From Stachybotrys elegans (taxonomy: Eukaryota; Ascomycota; Sordariomycetes; Hypocreales; Stachybotryaceae): a DNA stretch of 64,000 nucleotides. Positions within the stretch are counted from its first letter, which is position 1. The number at the start of each line of letters is the position of its first letter. The stretch lies in the NCBI GenBank assembly GCA_020746835.1, contig JAGPNK010000006.1, forward strand, positions 992,001 to 1,056,000, read 5' to 3'. Positions 1-12,692 of this stretch are shown one piece after another. The position numbers and the translations under genes are program-made. Below the pieces are notes generated by a model. The model had not been told where the DNA came from, made no database searches, and saw nothing but the letters and a program-made list of their open reading frames with translations.

Positions 1-3000
1 CTGCCATATCTGATGTGGTGATTCTGCAAGGGCAGGGATGGGAGCTGCTAGCTGGCAGGGTTGATAGGGATAGATTTGGTTGGCAGCTTGGTCCAAGCCG
101 TGCGAGCTGTTTTGTTCAAGGCGAGCGATGTTGGTGCCTCTGGTAGTTCGAGTGGAGGCACGTCGTATTCTCCTTCCACTTGAAATGGAGCCACTGCCTC
201 TCCACCATCTTCAGCCTCAGATCTGTGCCGTTTACAAATTTCCGCCCTTCCCCCCTAACGCGCCAGGGCATCTTTATTTACATCATTGCTTCCAAATCTG
301 AGTTTGAGACTATCGATTTCGGTGCTGAATCGTCTCCGAGCCAAGGATTCTTATATATCACACACTGCGTGAGTCGCTAGGCGACTTCTTCCACCGTACA
401 AATCATGACGAGGTGGCAGCTTATCAGTACGCCAATGAACCTGTCGGACATGCTGACAGGATTACCTACAGATAGAAAGCTGCATGAAGAAGCAATACAC
501 TGCAGGGGTCTCTGCCTTCTCATGCGCTCGCAGCCCAGTCGACAGCCTCGAAAACGCCACGAACGGGCGCTCTCATCAGTTCAGATCTGGACTATCCATC
601 GATAAACCTCCTCGGCTTCACTTACTAGCAGCATCCACCCGGCCGCACTAAGTCACTTGCCGACCTGCCGTCGGCGGGACTTTGCGAATCCCGGGAGAGT
701 TGTCCGTCCTACCACACAGACGTGCCCGGCCTAAGTTTCTGGCCCGTCTTGCCCGTCCATCCGAGAGGGCTAGCACCTCCAGCGAGTGTGTTATCAGCCC
801 GACTGAAGCCCCCACTTCAAGATCCCAACATGGTTGCATCGGTACACCCATTTCGTGAATCGCCCCCAATACGGTGGCTGCATGGTTGTTGTACGTGTAC
901 CCGTTGAAGCTTGCCTGGAAGTTCTGGTCGTATTCGCACAACAGATGTCGGGCCATCTCGATGCTTCACAGCAGGGGGTTCGACGGACCCGATAGGTTGG
1001 TTCGACAGTCACAAAAAGACCTGTGCAATGCTGAAAGCGTCACACCATTCTTCTCCAACGAGCCTCCCTCGCCCTCATCTGTCGTGGCCTCGAAGGGTGT
1101 GACTGAGTCCTTCCTCCCAATTCACAAAGTGGCTGAAGTTTTGACCCATGTAAGCAGCCACCGTTATCGTTCCATTATTCATCTCTCAGCTAACATGATG
1201 TCGAGTCACAGACCTTGTCATATCACAATCTCTAACAGGGCTTGTCAAACCAGGGCTGTGATAACCACCTCGAGGCAATTGGTAGATCGCTATCGCTTTC
1301 ACCTCGTACTCATCTCAATGTTTCGCACCTGATAGCGGATAAGTCAAGGCATCATGATTGGAAGAGTGCAGTCGTAGCCCGACTTGGAAGCCAGCTCGTA
1401 CAGATGGATAGGAGCTCACCCTCGCCAAACCTTTTGCGGTCAATGTGCTTGCATCTCTTCTGCTACTTACACCGGTATCTGATTAGCTCGACAATGGAAT
1501 CAGGCTGTAAGACCGCCACAACTCGACACAGATTAGACTATTGAACTACCCTTGGCGATGTAAGGAGTTGCCATGCGGTTCACCATCCGGCAAAGGTTTG
1601 TTAGCTCACGGGCGGTCCACCGCCTCCGGAACCACCCTTAATAAACGAAACAAGCTCTCAGGTGCGGCTGATTCGCGTGTCTTTCAGCTCGGGACGCGGA
1701 CGACAAGATGGTAACCTTGCATTGGCTTGCCGTCGCGATACCGGGAGTGGAGCACGAGCCATGCCAGACGTGCATCAATTATGCAACCTGCCACCGCCTT
1801 GTGGCTCGATGCAACGATAATGACGCAAAGCTGGGGTTGTTTTGCGGATGCTGACATCTGAGGGGAGGCTCTAGAAAGGGGAGGGTGGCAGTGTTAAGAT
1901 GTGATGGAAATGCACACACGTGGCTTTGGATACGAATGACCTCATTCGTTCCATGGGACCTCGTATCTGGTGTATTGGGTCCCTGAACATTGCATGGCAT
2001 ATTTCTCAAGGGATGATGTATATGCGAACAGTAGTGGCCTTGCTACCCGCAGGACCAAAGAACAGAGAACAGAGCCAACAATGAAGGATTTCTTAAGGGA
2101 TATCCTGCAACAACTGGACTTCTCCCATGGCGGCGCGTGGTGGGTTGGGAAATGGATACTCCGTTTATGCCCAACACCGTCTTCCCCGGTATATATGAAT
2201 GCAGTCAACAAGTTTGGAAGATAAGCCACTTTGATGCCACATACAGTCTATTTGAGTGACAATCGATCTGCCGTCGACCGTGCAGCTATACTTGGCCAGA
2301 TTCTATGCTGAACAGGTGGTTGCTTTGTGCTTGCCTTGGTGTTGCCAATTGCTTGGTCACACTACACAAGGCCAGACCTGTTTGATACAGGGAGGTACTG
2401 CATCATGGAGCAATCTGGGGTTATCGAAAACAGAGTCCGTCTCCCTCGATAGATAAGTATTTTTCGCCTCCATGAAATGGATGACCTAATTGCTGTAGCA
2501 CCCTTGAAAGTGCTAGGTGTCGCCTTGTCGTGGCTACGTCACGTGGAGATGAATGAGACAATTGGGCGGCAACAGTGGAATGGGGGAACACGCTTAGATT
2601 TTGAGGGTCCTTGGGAACCATGGTGTAGCGTCCCTCGGCCCTGGAAATCGAGGGCGGCTGGCGGCTGGCGGCTGCCATAGGCCACTGGCTTGGGACGGGA
2701 CAGCAAGGGGCAGGTCATGAAAGGCCAGGAAGGTCATGTCGGCACACGTAATCGAACAGATTTTCTGGGTCCCCAAAGTGGGTCTGTTAGCACGCAACCC
2801 CAGTATAGGTGGCCCTTTGTGCCTTATCGCAACTCTCTGCCTAACAGCGATACCCACCTGACGCAGGCTAGAACATCCAACTGGGTCACGCGCTCGCCCC
2901 GAGGCCTTGCACTTTCAGTTCCCTTGCCCCCCCGAACATCAGAAATGTACTGGGGCCATCCTCATGGCGCTCGTGTCACCGGAGAAAAATAGCACCATCC

Positions 3001-3578
3001 CATCCCAATCTCATTCCATCCACATCCACATCATATCCACGTCCATCACCACCACCACCACCAACCCGCGCAGCCGCAGCCGCATCGCGCATCTGCTTGG
3101 CGCCTCCCCGCCCTGTCGTCGCCCGTTGGAACCAGCGCCCGATCGTGTTTGCCTGCCGTATCTGCTGGTGTTCCTTGTCGCGCTCGCGGCGCCCATCTCC
3201 GCCCCCATTCCCTCTTGTTGCCTTGCACCCCGACGACTCGACCCGATCCGACCCGACGTCTCACCCCAAAAATCCAAAATTTGTATGGCGCCTGCCTGAG
3301 CTTATCGCCATACGTCACCTGCGCTCTCGTCGCCGCGCAACTTGGACTTTGACGACCCCTCTAGCCACGCGACGCTCGTCCTCGTCTCGGGCTCCAACCC
3401 TGTCATCTCTACCCGCGTCCCCTCGGTCGGGCGCGACACGAACGCAACCGTGGCGGCCCTGACCATCCTGAGTCACAACGAAACCACCCCAGAGCTGTCG
3501 CTCCAGCAGCACCTTGAGCTCGCCCCCGATCTGGTGGCCTATAACTCTCTCGTCACGGAGGGGGACTCCGAGCCTTTG
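1..3578. other. Gene-free upstream region of psy2
   Basis: No reading frame here looks conserved; all are short and lack recognisable domains. The last 600 bases are GC-rich with short CCA/CAC-type repeats (about 3015-3065) and probably hold the promoter and leader of the phosphatase subunit gene that starts at 3579. A piece of a dispersed foldback repeat lies at about 2018-2140 and is listed separately. Confidence 0.6.
2018..2140 (+). repeat. Fragment of the 60-kb foldback element
   Basis: The stretch from the 'tatgcgaacagtagtggcc' run to the 'aacaatgaagg' run is the same sequence, with few differences, as the reverse complement of about 60180-60265, inside the large foldback element at 59982-60587. 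Similarity fades after about 2095 but can be followed weakly to about 2140. It looks like a truncated copy of the same family. No coding capacity is visible. Confidence 0.75.
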
Positions 3579-6423
3579 ATGATGGCACAGCAGGTGCCTC
3601 ATCAGGCGACGGACAAGAAGCGCGTCAAGGTCTACGAGCTCCGTAACAATGACTGGTTTGACCGCGGCACGGGCTTTTGCACCGCGACATTTGCCAATGT
3701 AAGCCCCCATCCTCTTTGCTTGCGCGCAAACTTGGTCACGGTGACTAATCGTTTTCCGCCGAACCGCAGGGCGAAGATGGCAGGAAAGATCCTCGCGTCA
3801 TCGTAGAGTCTGAAGAACAGCCAGAGCGCCTGCTCCTCGAGACCAAGATCATGAGGGAGGATGGCTTCCAGAAGCAGCAAGGTACGCGCAATACCTTATC
3901 GTCGACCCTGGCTTCGCGTTGCGCCCGTCTACCGATCCGCTAACGCTTGACAGAAACACTCATCGTCTGGCAAGAACCTGGTAGTGGAGTGGATATGGCC
4001 CTCAGCTTCCAGGAGGCTGAAGGCTGCGCGTTGATATGGTAAGACGGGCCCGAATTTGCTGCGTCCTTGTGATGCCATGTCAGCTAATACCAGCTCAGGC
4101 GTTTTGTGAACAGTGTTCAGCAGGCCCTGCACAATCATATGACTGGAGGTAGGCGTTCAGCTTCCAACTCTTCTTCTATGTCCATGGCTAAATCATTTTC
4201 AGACGACGGTCTCTCCGATGACCTCGCTCTGGAAGTACCAGCCAACATCACCCTCCCGACCGCAGATCTGGGCAATCTTGCCGAAATTGAGTCCAACATG
4301 CGCCTCATGACAACGACAGCTACAGGCCGAGATGCTCTGGCCAAGTTTATCATGTCGGAAGACTATATTGGTAAACTGATCCCACTCGTCGACATGGCCG
4401 AAGACCTCGAAAGCCTGCCGGATCTACACCGGCTTTGTAACATTATGAAAACAGTCATTCTTCTCAACGATACATCGATCATCGAACATTCCGTATCAGA
4501 CGAATGCGTCCTGGGTGTCGTCGGCGCGCTGGAATACGACCCCGACTTCCCCAGCCACAAAGCAAATCACCGCCAGTGGCTCGATAACCAGGGACGCTAT
4601 AAAGAGGTTGTGCCCATTGAGGATGAACAGACGCGACGCAAGATCCACCAAACCTACCGATTGCAATATCTGAAGGACGTGGTGCTGGCCAGGATACTCG
4701 ACGACCCTACTTTCTCGGTACTGAACTCGTTGATCTTCTTCAACCAAGTGGACATTGTTCAGCATCTTCAATCCAACGCCGCCTTTCTCAACGACCTCTT
4801 CAGCATCTTTAGCCCTTCCTTCCGAGATCATAAGAAGAGGAAGGAGGCCGTCCTCTTCATCCAGCAGTGCTGCGGTATCGCTAAGAACATCCAACCCCCA
4901 GCCCGCCAATCCTTGTACAACAACTTCATCGCCCACGGCCTGCTACAGGTTATTCACTACGGACTGAGGCATGGCGATGTGGCAGTTCGGGTCGGCGCCA
5001 CCGACATTCTCATTTCCATCATTGACCACGATCCCCAGATGATCCGCCAGACCATCTACCGCCAGATACACGACAACCAGTCTCCATTGACCGACTGCCT
5101 AATCGACCTCCTGCTTGTCGAGGTGGACCTGGGCGTCAAGTCGCAAATCTCGGAAGCCCTCAAAGTGCTCCTGGATCAGGGTGTCACTATCCAGCCCGGC
5201 CAGGAGGGTCTCGGCAAGACCAACGGAGAGATGGGGGGTAGAGTGAGGGTTATCCCTTCATCGGATCCTCAGCAGGAGCTCTTCTTGACGCGCTTCTACG
5301 AACGCTCTGCCCTGAAGCTCTTCAAGCCCCTGCTGGACCTCAAGGGCCGCACTGATATGAAGTTCACCGTGCACCAAGCCTCCATGTTTAGCTATCTAAT
5401 CGAGATTTTGTGCTTCTTTATCCGACAACATCATCGATTCAGCAGGTACTTTATCATGGAGCACGACATTGCTCACAGAGTCCTGCAGCTTCTCCATTGC
5501 GAGGAGAAGTATCTACCTCTAGGTAGGCATCCCGTCTCACCCGTGCCGCCACCTGCTAATGATGCTTCGCAGTTGCTATCCGTTTCATTCGCTCTCTGGT
5601 GGGGCTTCAGGAAGAATTCTACAACAGGCACCTGCAAGACAAGCTTCTCCTGGGACATATCCTGGGGGTTTTGGAAGAGCATTTGCCGACTGACAGCCTC
5701 CTCTGCTCAGCTGCTCTCGAGATCTTCGAGTTCATTAGGAAGGAAAACTTGAAGGAGTACGTGAAGCATGTTGTTCTAGCGTTTAAGGACCGGGTATACG
5801 CGCTGAGCCACATGCCTACTTTCCGGGACCTGCTCACGCGATACGAGCAGACGTTGATTGAAGAAGCCAATGCCGAATCCTTTATTGAGCCCGAGGAGGA
5901 AGTCCCGAGGCCACCGCAGAACTTTAGGATGATGGAGCACATCACAGTGGACCCGAAGCAGGATGAATACTGGAACAGCCCCGACGAGGACGAAGGGGAG
6001 GATGGATCAGAGGAGAAGCCCAAGGCCAACGGATCATCATCGAAACCACTGGTCGACTATCCCTCAGACGAAGAAGGCGACGAAGCCATGGACGCCGAGG
6101 GTGAAGGGGAATCAGCCAAGGACTCTTCGAAGCAGGACACCACGACTGCTGGATCGAGCCTTCCCAGCGTGGCCCCTCCCGAACGCCTGTCAGAAAAGCG
6201 ACGCCGCGAAGAAGAGGATGATGACGAGCTAGGGAAACTAATGGCGAACAAGAGGCGGAATAGCACCTCGAGTAATGGGAGCACTGGCTCCTCTGGAGGT
6301 GCAGCCCGGAGGCGTAAGAGCTTCACCTCAGGTTCCGGCAATGGTACACCCAAGAAGATCGCCATCAGCCTCTCACCAGCTCTGCGGACTGGAGGCACGA
6401 CGAGATCTGATGAGGACTCGTAA
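3579..6423 (+). CDS. psy2: Protein phosphatase 4 regulatory subunit 3 (Psy2/SMEK family)
   Basis: Non-catalytic subunit that targets PP4 to substrates, known in yeast and animals for dephosphorylating DNA-damage and signalling proteins in the nucleus. Exons: 3579-3698, 3770-3881, 3954-4038, 4099-4148, 4203-5522, 5573-6423; all junctions are GT/AG and in phase, giving about 845 residues. The N-terminal EVH1-like domain starts at 'RVKVYELRNNDWFDRGTG' and runs to about residue 110. The SMEK domain and armadillo-like helices fill the middle. The tail is acidic and Ser-rich with basic nuclear-localisation-like clusters (KRRRE, KRRNS, RRRK). The start is the first ATG of the conserved block (3579; a second ATG follows at 3582). 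Upstream in-frame sequence has no ATG and looks like leader. The fourth intron (4149-4202, 54 nt) is a multiple of three without a stop, so retention would add 18 residues. The family call is secure. Confidence 0.95.
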
Positions 6424-9400
6424 ATCTTGACACATCCTTCTGCTTACGGCGCAGACGGCGTACCGACGGCTACGGCGGGCTTGGAGTATAAAGATCGTGA
6501 CGCAGACGATACGGCTTCTTCGATTACGAACATTATTGACAAATGGACCGGGAGGGAGGGGGGGAGGGGGCGTCGGCCGGCGTTGGGATTGTATTTCTTG
6601 CCTTGATGGCGGTTTGGGCTGTGCTCACATGCGACCTGCACACATGGGCCCGCAGAGTAACGGGCGCACATGCAAAGGCGTTCCGCGAAGAAGCGGTGCA
6701 GCGAGGTGGTATACTCGGCTAATTATCAGCATGGCCGGCGAAGCCAGCGAGCAAGCGCGCACACACAGTCTGGGCAGAAGCCCCGGGCGAGGTGTGAAGT
6801 TGACAGGCAGCTCACGCACAGAAAAGGGGCTACTGATGGGACATGAACGGGTGGCTACTGTGATATGATGTACTGCAAACATTGAGAAAAACATACCCTC
6901 ACCATAGTAACTTGCAGAGCCGGGATGATGATGATAACCAATACAGAAAGAGAGATGAAGTTTGTGTTGGTCTCCGAAAAGCCATTGTGGAATCGTCTGC
7001 TGCCTTTAGAAACATTTCCTTTCCTGTTATCTCCCACATATCTTGGCAGGAGAGCCGTTAGATATCTAGCACAGAGAAGGACCAAAAGGACTATGCCATG
7101 ATGACGACCGGGCATGGTGGAGGCGCACACCGACGTAGTATCAAGCCAATGCACGTTTTGTCGAGAACCATGGTCAGAGGAGAGCCGAGGCCACCACCAC
7201 CCGCCGCTAACAGCGTGGACATTACGAATTACAGTTCAAGCAGCCAGCCGTGTGTGCTGCAGCAGCAGGGTTATGGGCGGTGAAGCTGATGAGGGTTGGT
7301 TTTTGGATGCGGGGAGACATTCTTGGTCCGTAGACGACGTGACCGGTCTGCCAGGTAGGAGCCAATGACAAGCCCAAGGGGGAAGCAAGGGGGTGACGCA
7401 GGTGGGACGCAGTTCATCGGATCAGTCCATTCAAAGATGTGAGAGTGTGTGTGCGAGTGTGCGGGTGTGGATTGGCATCAGTCGGCACTTGGGCTTGGCT
7501 AAGCAGAGCAGCAGAAAGAGTCAGGACCAGCGGATTACCCCAGATAATAGCGGCAAGATCTGATTTGCCTGGGAAGGTCTGGACCGTCTTGGAATCGTGG
7601 GTCGGCCAAGGCGGGCGCACAGGACGGCCGGTGGATTTTGTGCGCTTCCCCGCACTCGTGGGATTAACGAGTCCGGGGAGAGAGAGGAAGGGAGAGAGAG
7701 ACAGGCCGGGTCGCGGTCTACCTATGCGGTTTCTGACCCCGTGCGCGACGAAACATAGCTGTCGAAGAGCTGCCCATTAATCTCCCGGTGCGCCTTTGCG
7801 CGAGTAAGAGGAGTAGACGGGAAAGAGAACTACCCGAGCTACTAATAGAACGAGTTCTGTAATTAGTGTACGCCGTCGTGTTGTAAAGCCCAGCTGGCTC
7901 TCGGGACTCGGGAATGGCGGATGCCACATGCCGAAATAGCAGGCGAGAGGAACAAGATGGAGGGGGGGGGGGGGGGAGAAGAGTGCATGCTTCAGAGCAA
8001 CGCCCGCTGTGCTATGTGATGGGGGGGTTGACGAAAGGCGCTGGGCGGATGCTACCGCACCAGCAAGTACGGAATAAAGAACGAAGGACAGGAAGTCACG
8101 AGCATGTGTGAGGTGAAGATGAGACCATTTGGGCACCAACGGCGGCGCGGTGAACCCGACTGGCACGGCAGTCCGAGCACACGCATGGGAAATAGAGTGA
8201 GGAGGAGGGAGCTCCTTGCAAGTGGCGGTTGTTGCGTGGGGAATGCTTGCTGGCATCATGGTGATATGCATCTAAGGACGAGGTCGACAGGTAGCCAATG
8301 CAGACGGCAGATGTATTCTGGGCGAGCTGATATCGAGATGGCGCTTCGTCGAGTCAGGGGGCGAAGAATACTCGTGGATGCTAGCGAATGCAGGCGGCCC
8401 ATGGAGGTCACACCCAGCCCATTCTTAGCACACGCACTTCTTAGCTACAGTGTCCCTTTGTTCCACGGACAATACTATCGCAAGCCCAGCAGCAAGTATA
8501 AACTAACGGTGCTTTCAGCTGAGGGTAAGCAGCAAGCGAGAGACGACGCGAGGGAGGTCCCCAGGGCCATGGCACCGTCCCTGGAGACAAAGTGGCCGTG
8601 CTGTACGGGAAGCGATATCGCACCTCCAGGATCTCTCATACTACTGTAGCTGTACCATGTACGGAATAGGAGTATAACGGTGATGGCCGCGCAAAGAGGG
8701 ACCATGCCTTCCGCTCCGCCCTCCCTTGCAGACAGGGCCCTTGAACGCCCTGGGGGGGCACATGGGAAGAGAAGGGGGGAAAGGGCTGATCTGGAGCCAA
8801 GATGGCGCCTACGCAAAAGTACCTGCCTTGCTTGTCCTCGTCTCGCACGGCAGACGGATGGCCACCCGGGTCCCTGGGGGGGCCCCTTTTCTGCAGTGCT
8901 TGGCCCTTGCTTTAGCACAAGCCCTAGATGCTGGTAAGGCGGGTGCTTGCTTTGTATGTATGTACAGAAGGAGCTGTGCTGGTTGAGGGCCGTGATGCTG
9001 CTGCTCCCGCCGATCCTTGCTCGTTTGCTACCCCGCAATACAGCACCATTGGGTGACGTCGCCGCCATGGCGCGGGCTGGCTAGGTGCGTAAAATGTGGT
9101 CACTCCTGCCTGTGATAGACCCTGCCGGCTGGGTTTAGCGTCTCTCTTAGTGGCACTAGTCTAGTCTCTCCTCGTCCCCCCCCCTTCACCTTGCCCTTCA
9201 TCCCACCCATCCTTCCCACTTCCTCCGCCACGGGGTTGGTCTTGCCTTCTGAAATCAGCATCAGCAAATACCATGGATCAAGTACTCCGGGGTGGCAGAG
9301 TGGGCTTGGCCACCTAGACCTGTAGTAGGACTAGGTGGGTGAGAGATAGACTCGCTTGGAAAGAGCGGCGGTGGCTGCCTTAGCGCACCTACACCTACCT

Positions 9401-10450
9401 ATGTGTATGCAGGTAGGTACCTGCCAAGGTGAAGGTCTCGTCCTCCTCTTGTTTCTCCTCCATCCTCTAGACGTGATATGCGAACACAGCTTCTCACTCA
9501 ACTCCCCCATTCCGTTGTCTTACGTCCCCTTTGTCTCTGGCCTCAAAGCTCCATCCGCTCCCACCCATATCACGCTTGCCTCCTGCCTCCTCCCTGCCGC
9601 TCGATGAGCATATACCGATACCGCACTCGACAGGAGGAGCGACGATCTTCACAATTCATACAGCATCGCACTCTACGCGCTCCCATCGTTGCCCAACCCC
9701 AACACCAACACCAGCGCCAGCGCCAATCTCCTACCATCTCAGGCCAAAACAACCACCACCTTCCTTAGTTTAGAACAGGACCCGCGAACACCGACGCGAT
9801 CCGCGCAACGTCATCTCCCTCCCTCCTTATTCGAAAGCTTCCAACGTCCACGCCTCTGCGACTTTACCCTAATCAGTAAACGTCGATCTCTCGTCACAGC
9901 CAGACACGTTCCGAACCATTTTTAAAGTTGATTGGCGCACCCACAGCACCACCTTGGGAGGTAGTCCTCGCTGCTCGCTGCCCCCGTCTTGCCTACCACC
10001 CAACACTTCGTTTCGCCCTGTTTCGTCTTGTGCGAAAGCAACCGATTCCTCCTCTAAATTGGACCACACTCGCATTCGTCGCCGCCCATCAGCCCACTTC
10101 CAGCGCCATTGATTATTGGCCGATACCACACACCCACGGTGTGCATAACTACGCCTGCAACTCTACCACACTACATCTATACCCTCCTCATTGCGACCAC
10201 ACGACATTGACCTGTCACCTCCCTGTCGGCAAAAGTACGTGGCCTTTCTCCTCCTCGCCTGCGTCTACATATACTCTACGAGTCCGCACATCCAACCGTT
10301 CTATTCTGTCCCTAACTCTATCCCTCTTTTTACTTCAACTGCCCTCTTCTTTCCCCCACTTTGATTCTCTACACCGGTGCACTTCCTTGCCACCACCTAC
10401 TGCTACCACTCAACGATACACCACGACCAACTCGCCTCTCACTTTCAACA
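6424..10450. other. Long intergenic region and leader of the next gene
   Basis: About 4 kb without a supportable gene. It holds a 15-base G run (7962-7976), a GT-rich patch (about 7437-7470), a TGACGTC box (about 9054-9060, CRE/ATF-like), a TAGGTAGGTACCT-type palindrome near 9410, and from about 9430 to 10450 a C/T-rich, ATG-poor stretch typical of a long fungal 5' leader for the gene at 10451. The psy2 3' end lies at the left. Confidence 0.5.
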
Positions 10451-11314
10451 ATGTCTTCCGACAACGGCCCCAACAACAACGGCGGCTCTGGCCAGCGCCG
10501 AAGCTCCTTTAGCCAAGCGACGCTCAACGGCATATTCCAGCGAGGCAACTCGGTATCTGGCGGCACTCAGCCAACTCCCATTGTCAACGATCCCCACCGC
10601 CGCCGCCTTTCCATCACAACCCTAGGCTTGTCTGGCACTTCCCCAAACAATGCCGTTCCGTTCGGTATGCGCCGTGGAAGTATTTCCACCAACTCCGACT
10701 CCATCGACGAGAGTGCCATTGATGAGGACGACGCTGTTCCGGGGAGTGCCAGAACTGCCCCTACGACGCCCTTTGTTCGCCACATGAGTTTCGGGGCCAA
10801 TGCTATGCGAGGCTTCCGTCCCGGTGGCAGCCCTGGCAATGGTAATAGCCCATACTCTCCTCCTCCCCCTGCTACAGGTCGACCACCTAGTGTCCGGCGA
10901 GCGTCACATGTCTCAAGCACTGGCGGCCCTGCCAGCCCATCGCCCACCATGGGACGCCGTGCCAGCCATGTTCTACCTCCTACTTCTTCTCTCGCTCAGG
11001 CAAGCAACATCAAGCATCCAAGAACATCTTCTGACAAACCTTTTTCTCGCATAGACCAGCAAGGTTACAATTGGTCCGAGCAGTTGCGATCTCGAGCCGA
11101 GAGTACTGTCTCCTCCGCCTCCCGCCCATCTTTCTCCTTCGCCTCGGGCGCGGGCGCCTCACCCCAGAACACTGCCCAGCATGACCGAACCAAGTCGGTC
11201 TCCGACATGCCTCAGCCTCCTACACAAGCTGCAGCGATGAAGCCCAAGCAGGAGCGGCCCAAGCCCGATGCTTTCCAGGAGAGAATCCTGAAGGGCGACT
11301 TTTACATGGACTAA
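10451..11314 (+). CDS. Ser-rich low-complexity protein with five RRxS sites
   Basis: Single-exon frame of 287 residues, starting at an ATG in good context (CAACAATGTC) at 10451. I do not recognise a named family, although the block 'RRRLSITTLGLSG' (about residues 50-62) and the C-terminal 'FQERILKGDFYMD' look like conserved anchors. The protein is rich in Ser, Pro, Gly and Asn and is predicted to be disordered, with no membrane segment or signal peptide. Five R-R-x-S motifs are visible (QRRSS, RRRLS, MRRGS, VRRAS, GRRAS), the consensus for cAMP-dependent protein kinase. An acidic patch (ESAIDEDDA) lies near residue 90. A leader of roughly 1 kb rich in C/T precedes it. Role as a PKA-regulated adaptor is inference only; that it is a real gene is well supported by composition and length. 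Confidence 0.75.
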   Translation: MSSDNGPNNNGGSGQRRSSFSQATLNGIFQRGNSVSGGTQPTPIVNDPHRRRLSITTLGLSGTSPNNAVPFGMRRGSISTNSDSIDESAIDEDDAVPGSARTAPTTPFVRHMSFGANAMRGFRPGGSPGNGNSPYSPPPPATGRPPSVRRASHVSSTGGPASPSPTMGRRASHVLPPTSSLAQASNIKHPRTSSDKPFSRIDQQGYNWSEQLRSRAESTVSSASRPSFSFASGAGASPQNTAQHDRTKSVSDMPQPPTQAAAMKPKQERPKPDAFQERILKGDFYMD

Positions 11315-12692
11315 TGATGCACGGGGCCGAAATATGTCATCATGCCATCAACATCAGACATCCCCCATTCCGCGCCACGCTGTACGATGTGCCACAGGGT
11401 TGCACATGATGTAACCCCCTCAGACCACCATACTCGCATACAAGTGGCATCATCTCCACAGCCTGGCCTTATACGCTGCCTGCTTCCCCTTCCACTTGGG
11501 AGTACCTGCGAGCGATCATGAACCATATATGTCCAGCTATTTTTTCTTTCCGTCGCTGGCTCTCATATGTCACAGGTCTTGAACATGGCAATCCATGAAA
11601 ATAATGGGCTATCGCAACGAATATGATACTATGCGTGAAGCAAGCTGGCTAGCTGGGCTGCCAGCGGAAGATAGGGACGCGCGGACAGTGTAGCGCGTTT
11701 TCAAGTTTTGGTACTTAGCGACTTTGGCAAGCGTTGGGAGGACAGTCGGGAAATTGCATCTTACCTGTGGTTGGCCTGTTCAAGGGGGCTCTATCTAGCA
11801 AAACGATGTATGAATATTTAGGTATCTGGAACTGACGCGGCCCCAGGAGGCGGGGTGCTGCTTGCGGGCGTCGTTTGCTTAGCGATGTTTTGGAGGCGGT
11901 GAACATGTGCCGCGGGGAGAAGAAAGAGTAGCTACATATGAATTTGATAGAGAAGAGAAAGCTACTGTGTCGTTACGAGTTACTCATCTCTGGACCAGAC
12001 TGTGAGGGACCGAGTCTCGGTTACTAACCCTGGCCATCCCTTGGATTCATTCCGCCCTTGTCTCTACCATAACTTGCATAAGTCCACATTGACAATGTAA
12101 CATCCTGTGGTAGTAGCCATTGCAACTGCAACCCAGAGTCGTACGTTTTCTACATGAACGAGTAAATAACAGCGCCACCGCCACCACCCCTGGGCCTTAT
12201 CATGGCATGTGATAGATGGAGCGGCGGCTACATCAGGGTAATCGTAATATTTCCGAGCAGTTTTCCTACCTTCATTCCCCTCCCCCTTTCGCCCTATCCT
12301 ATTCAAGTTGTCTGGATACAATAACCATGACGCTGAAGATCACAGAGATCGCAGAGATGACAGGGATGACGGGGACGACGAGGACGACGGGGACGAAGCG
12401 GACAACAGGGACGACGGAGACGGCGGGGCAGCGGGGGCAGCGGGGACAACGGAGACAACGGGGACAGCGGGGACGACGGAGACGACAAAGGCTTGGCTGA
12501 TAGTGAGCTTGAACTCGAACGTAAGCATACCACGGCACACAGGCAGAGGGGATGAGAACAAGACGAAAGACACTAGACACCATCAATTGGTTCCCTGAAA
12601 ATTATGTTAATGTACAAAAGAGTTTGGCATATTCCAAGGTCAAGTGGGTATATCGGGAAGAAGAACAACATGGCAATGCAATAGCCTCCAGG
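11315..12692. other. Intergenic region between convergent genes
   Basis: Holds the 3' ends of the RRxS protein gene and the Zn2Cys6 gene. The only structure I see is the minisatellite at 12340-12489, listed separately. Confidence 0.6.
12340..12489. repeat. 9-bp-unit GA-rich minisatellite
   Basis: A purine-rich array built on a degenerate 9-base unit of the type GGGGACGAC / GACGACGGA, about 16 units long. It reads open in several frames only because of its periodicity; no flanking coding sequence supports translation. The same kind of 9-base unit recurs at 28566-28716 and 40721-40855. Confidence 0.8.

Noticed and set aside
3342..3578. In-frame extension of the psy2 first exon upstream of 3579
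   Set aside because: There is no ATG in the extension, only TTG, and the first conserved residues begin after 3579, so it is treated as leader.
8475..9068. 197-residue open frame on the minus strand starting at an ATG
   Set aside because: No domain, odd composition, and it lies in the GC-rich upstream region of another gene; long random frames are expected in GC-rich DNA.
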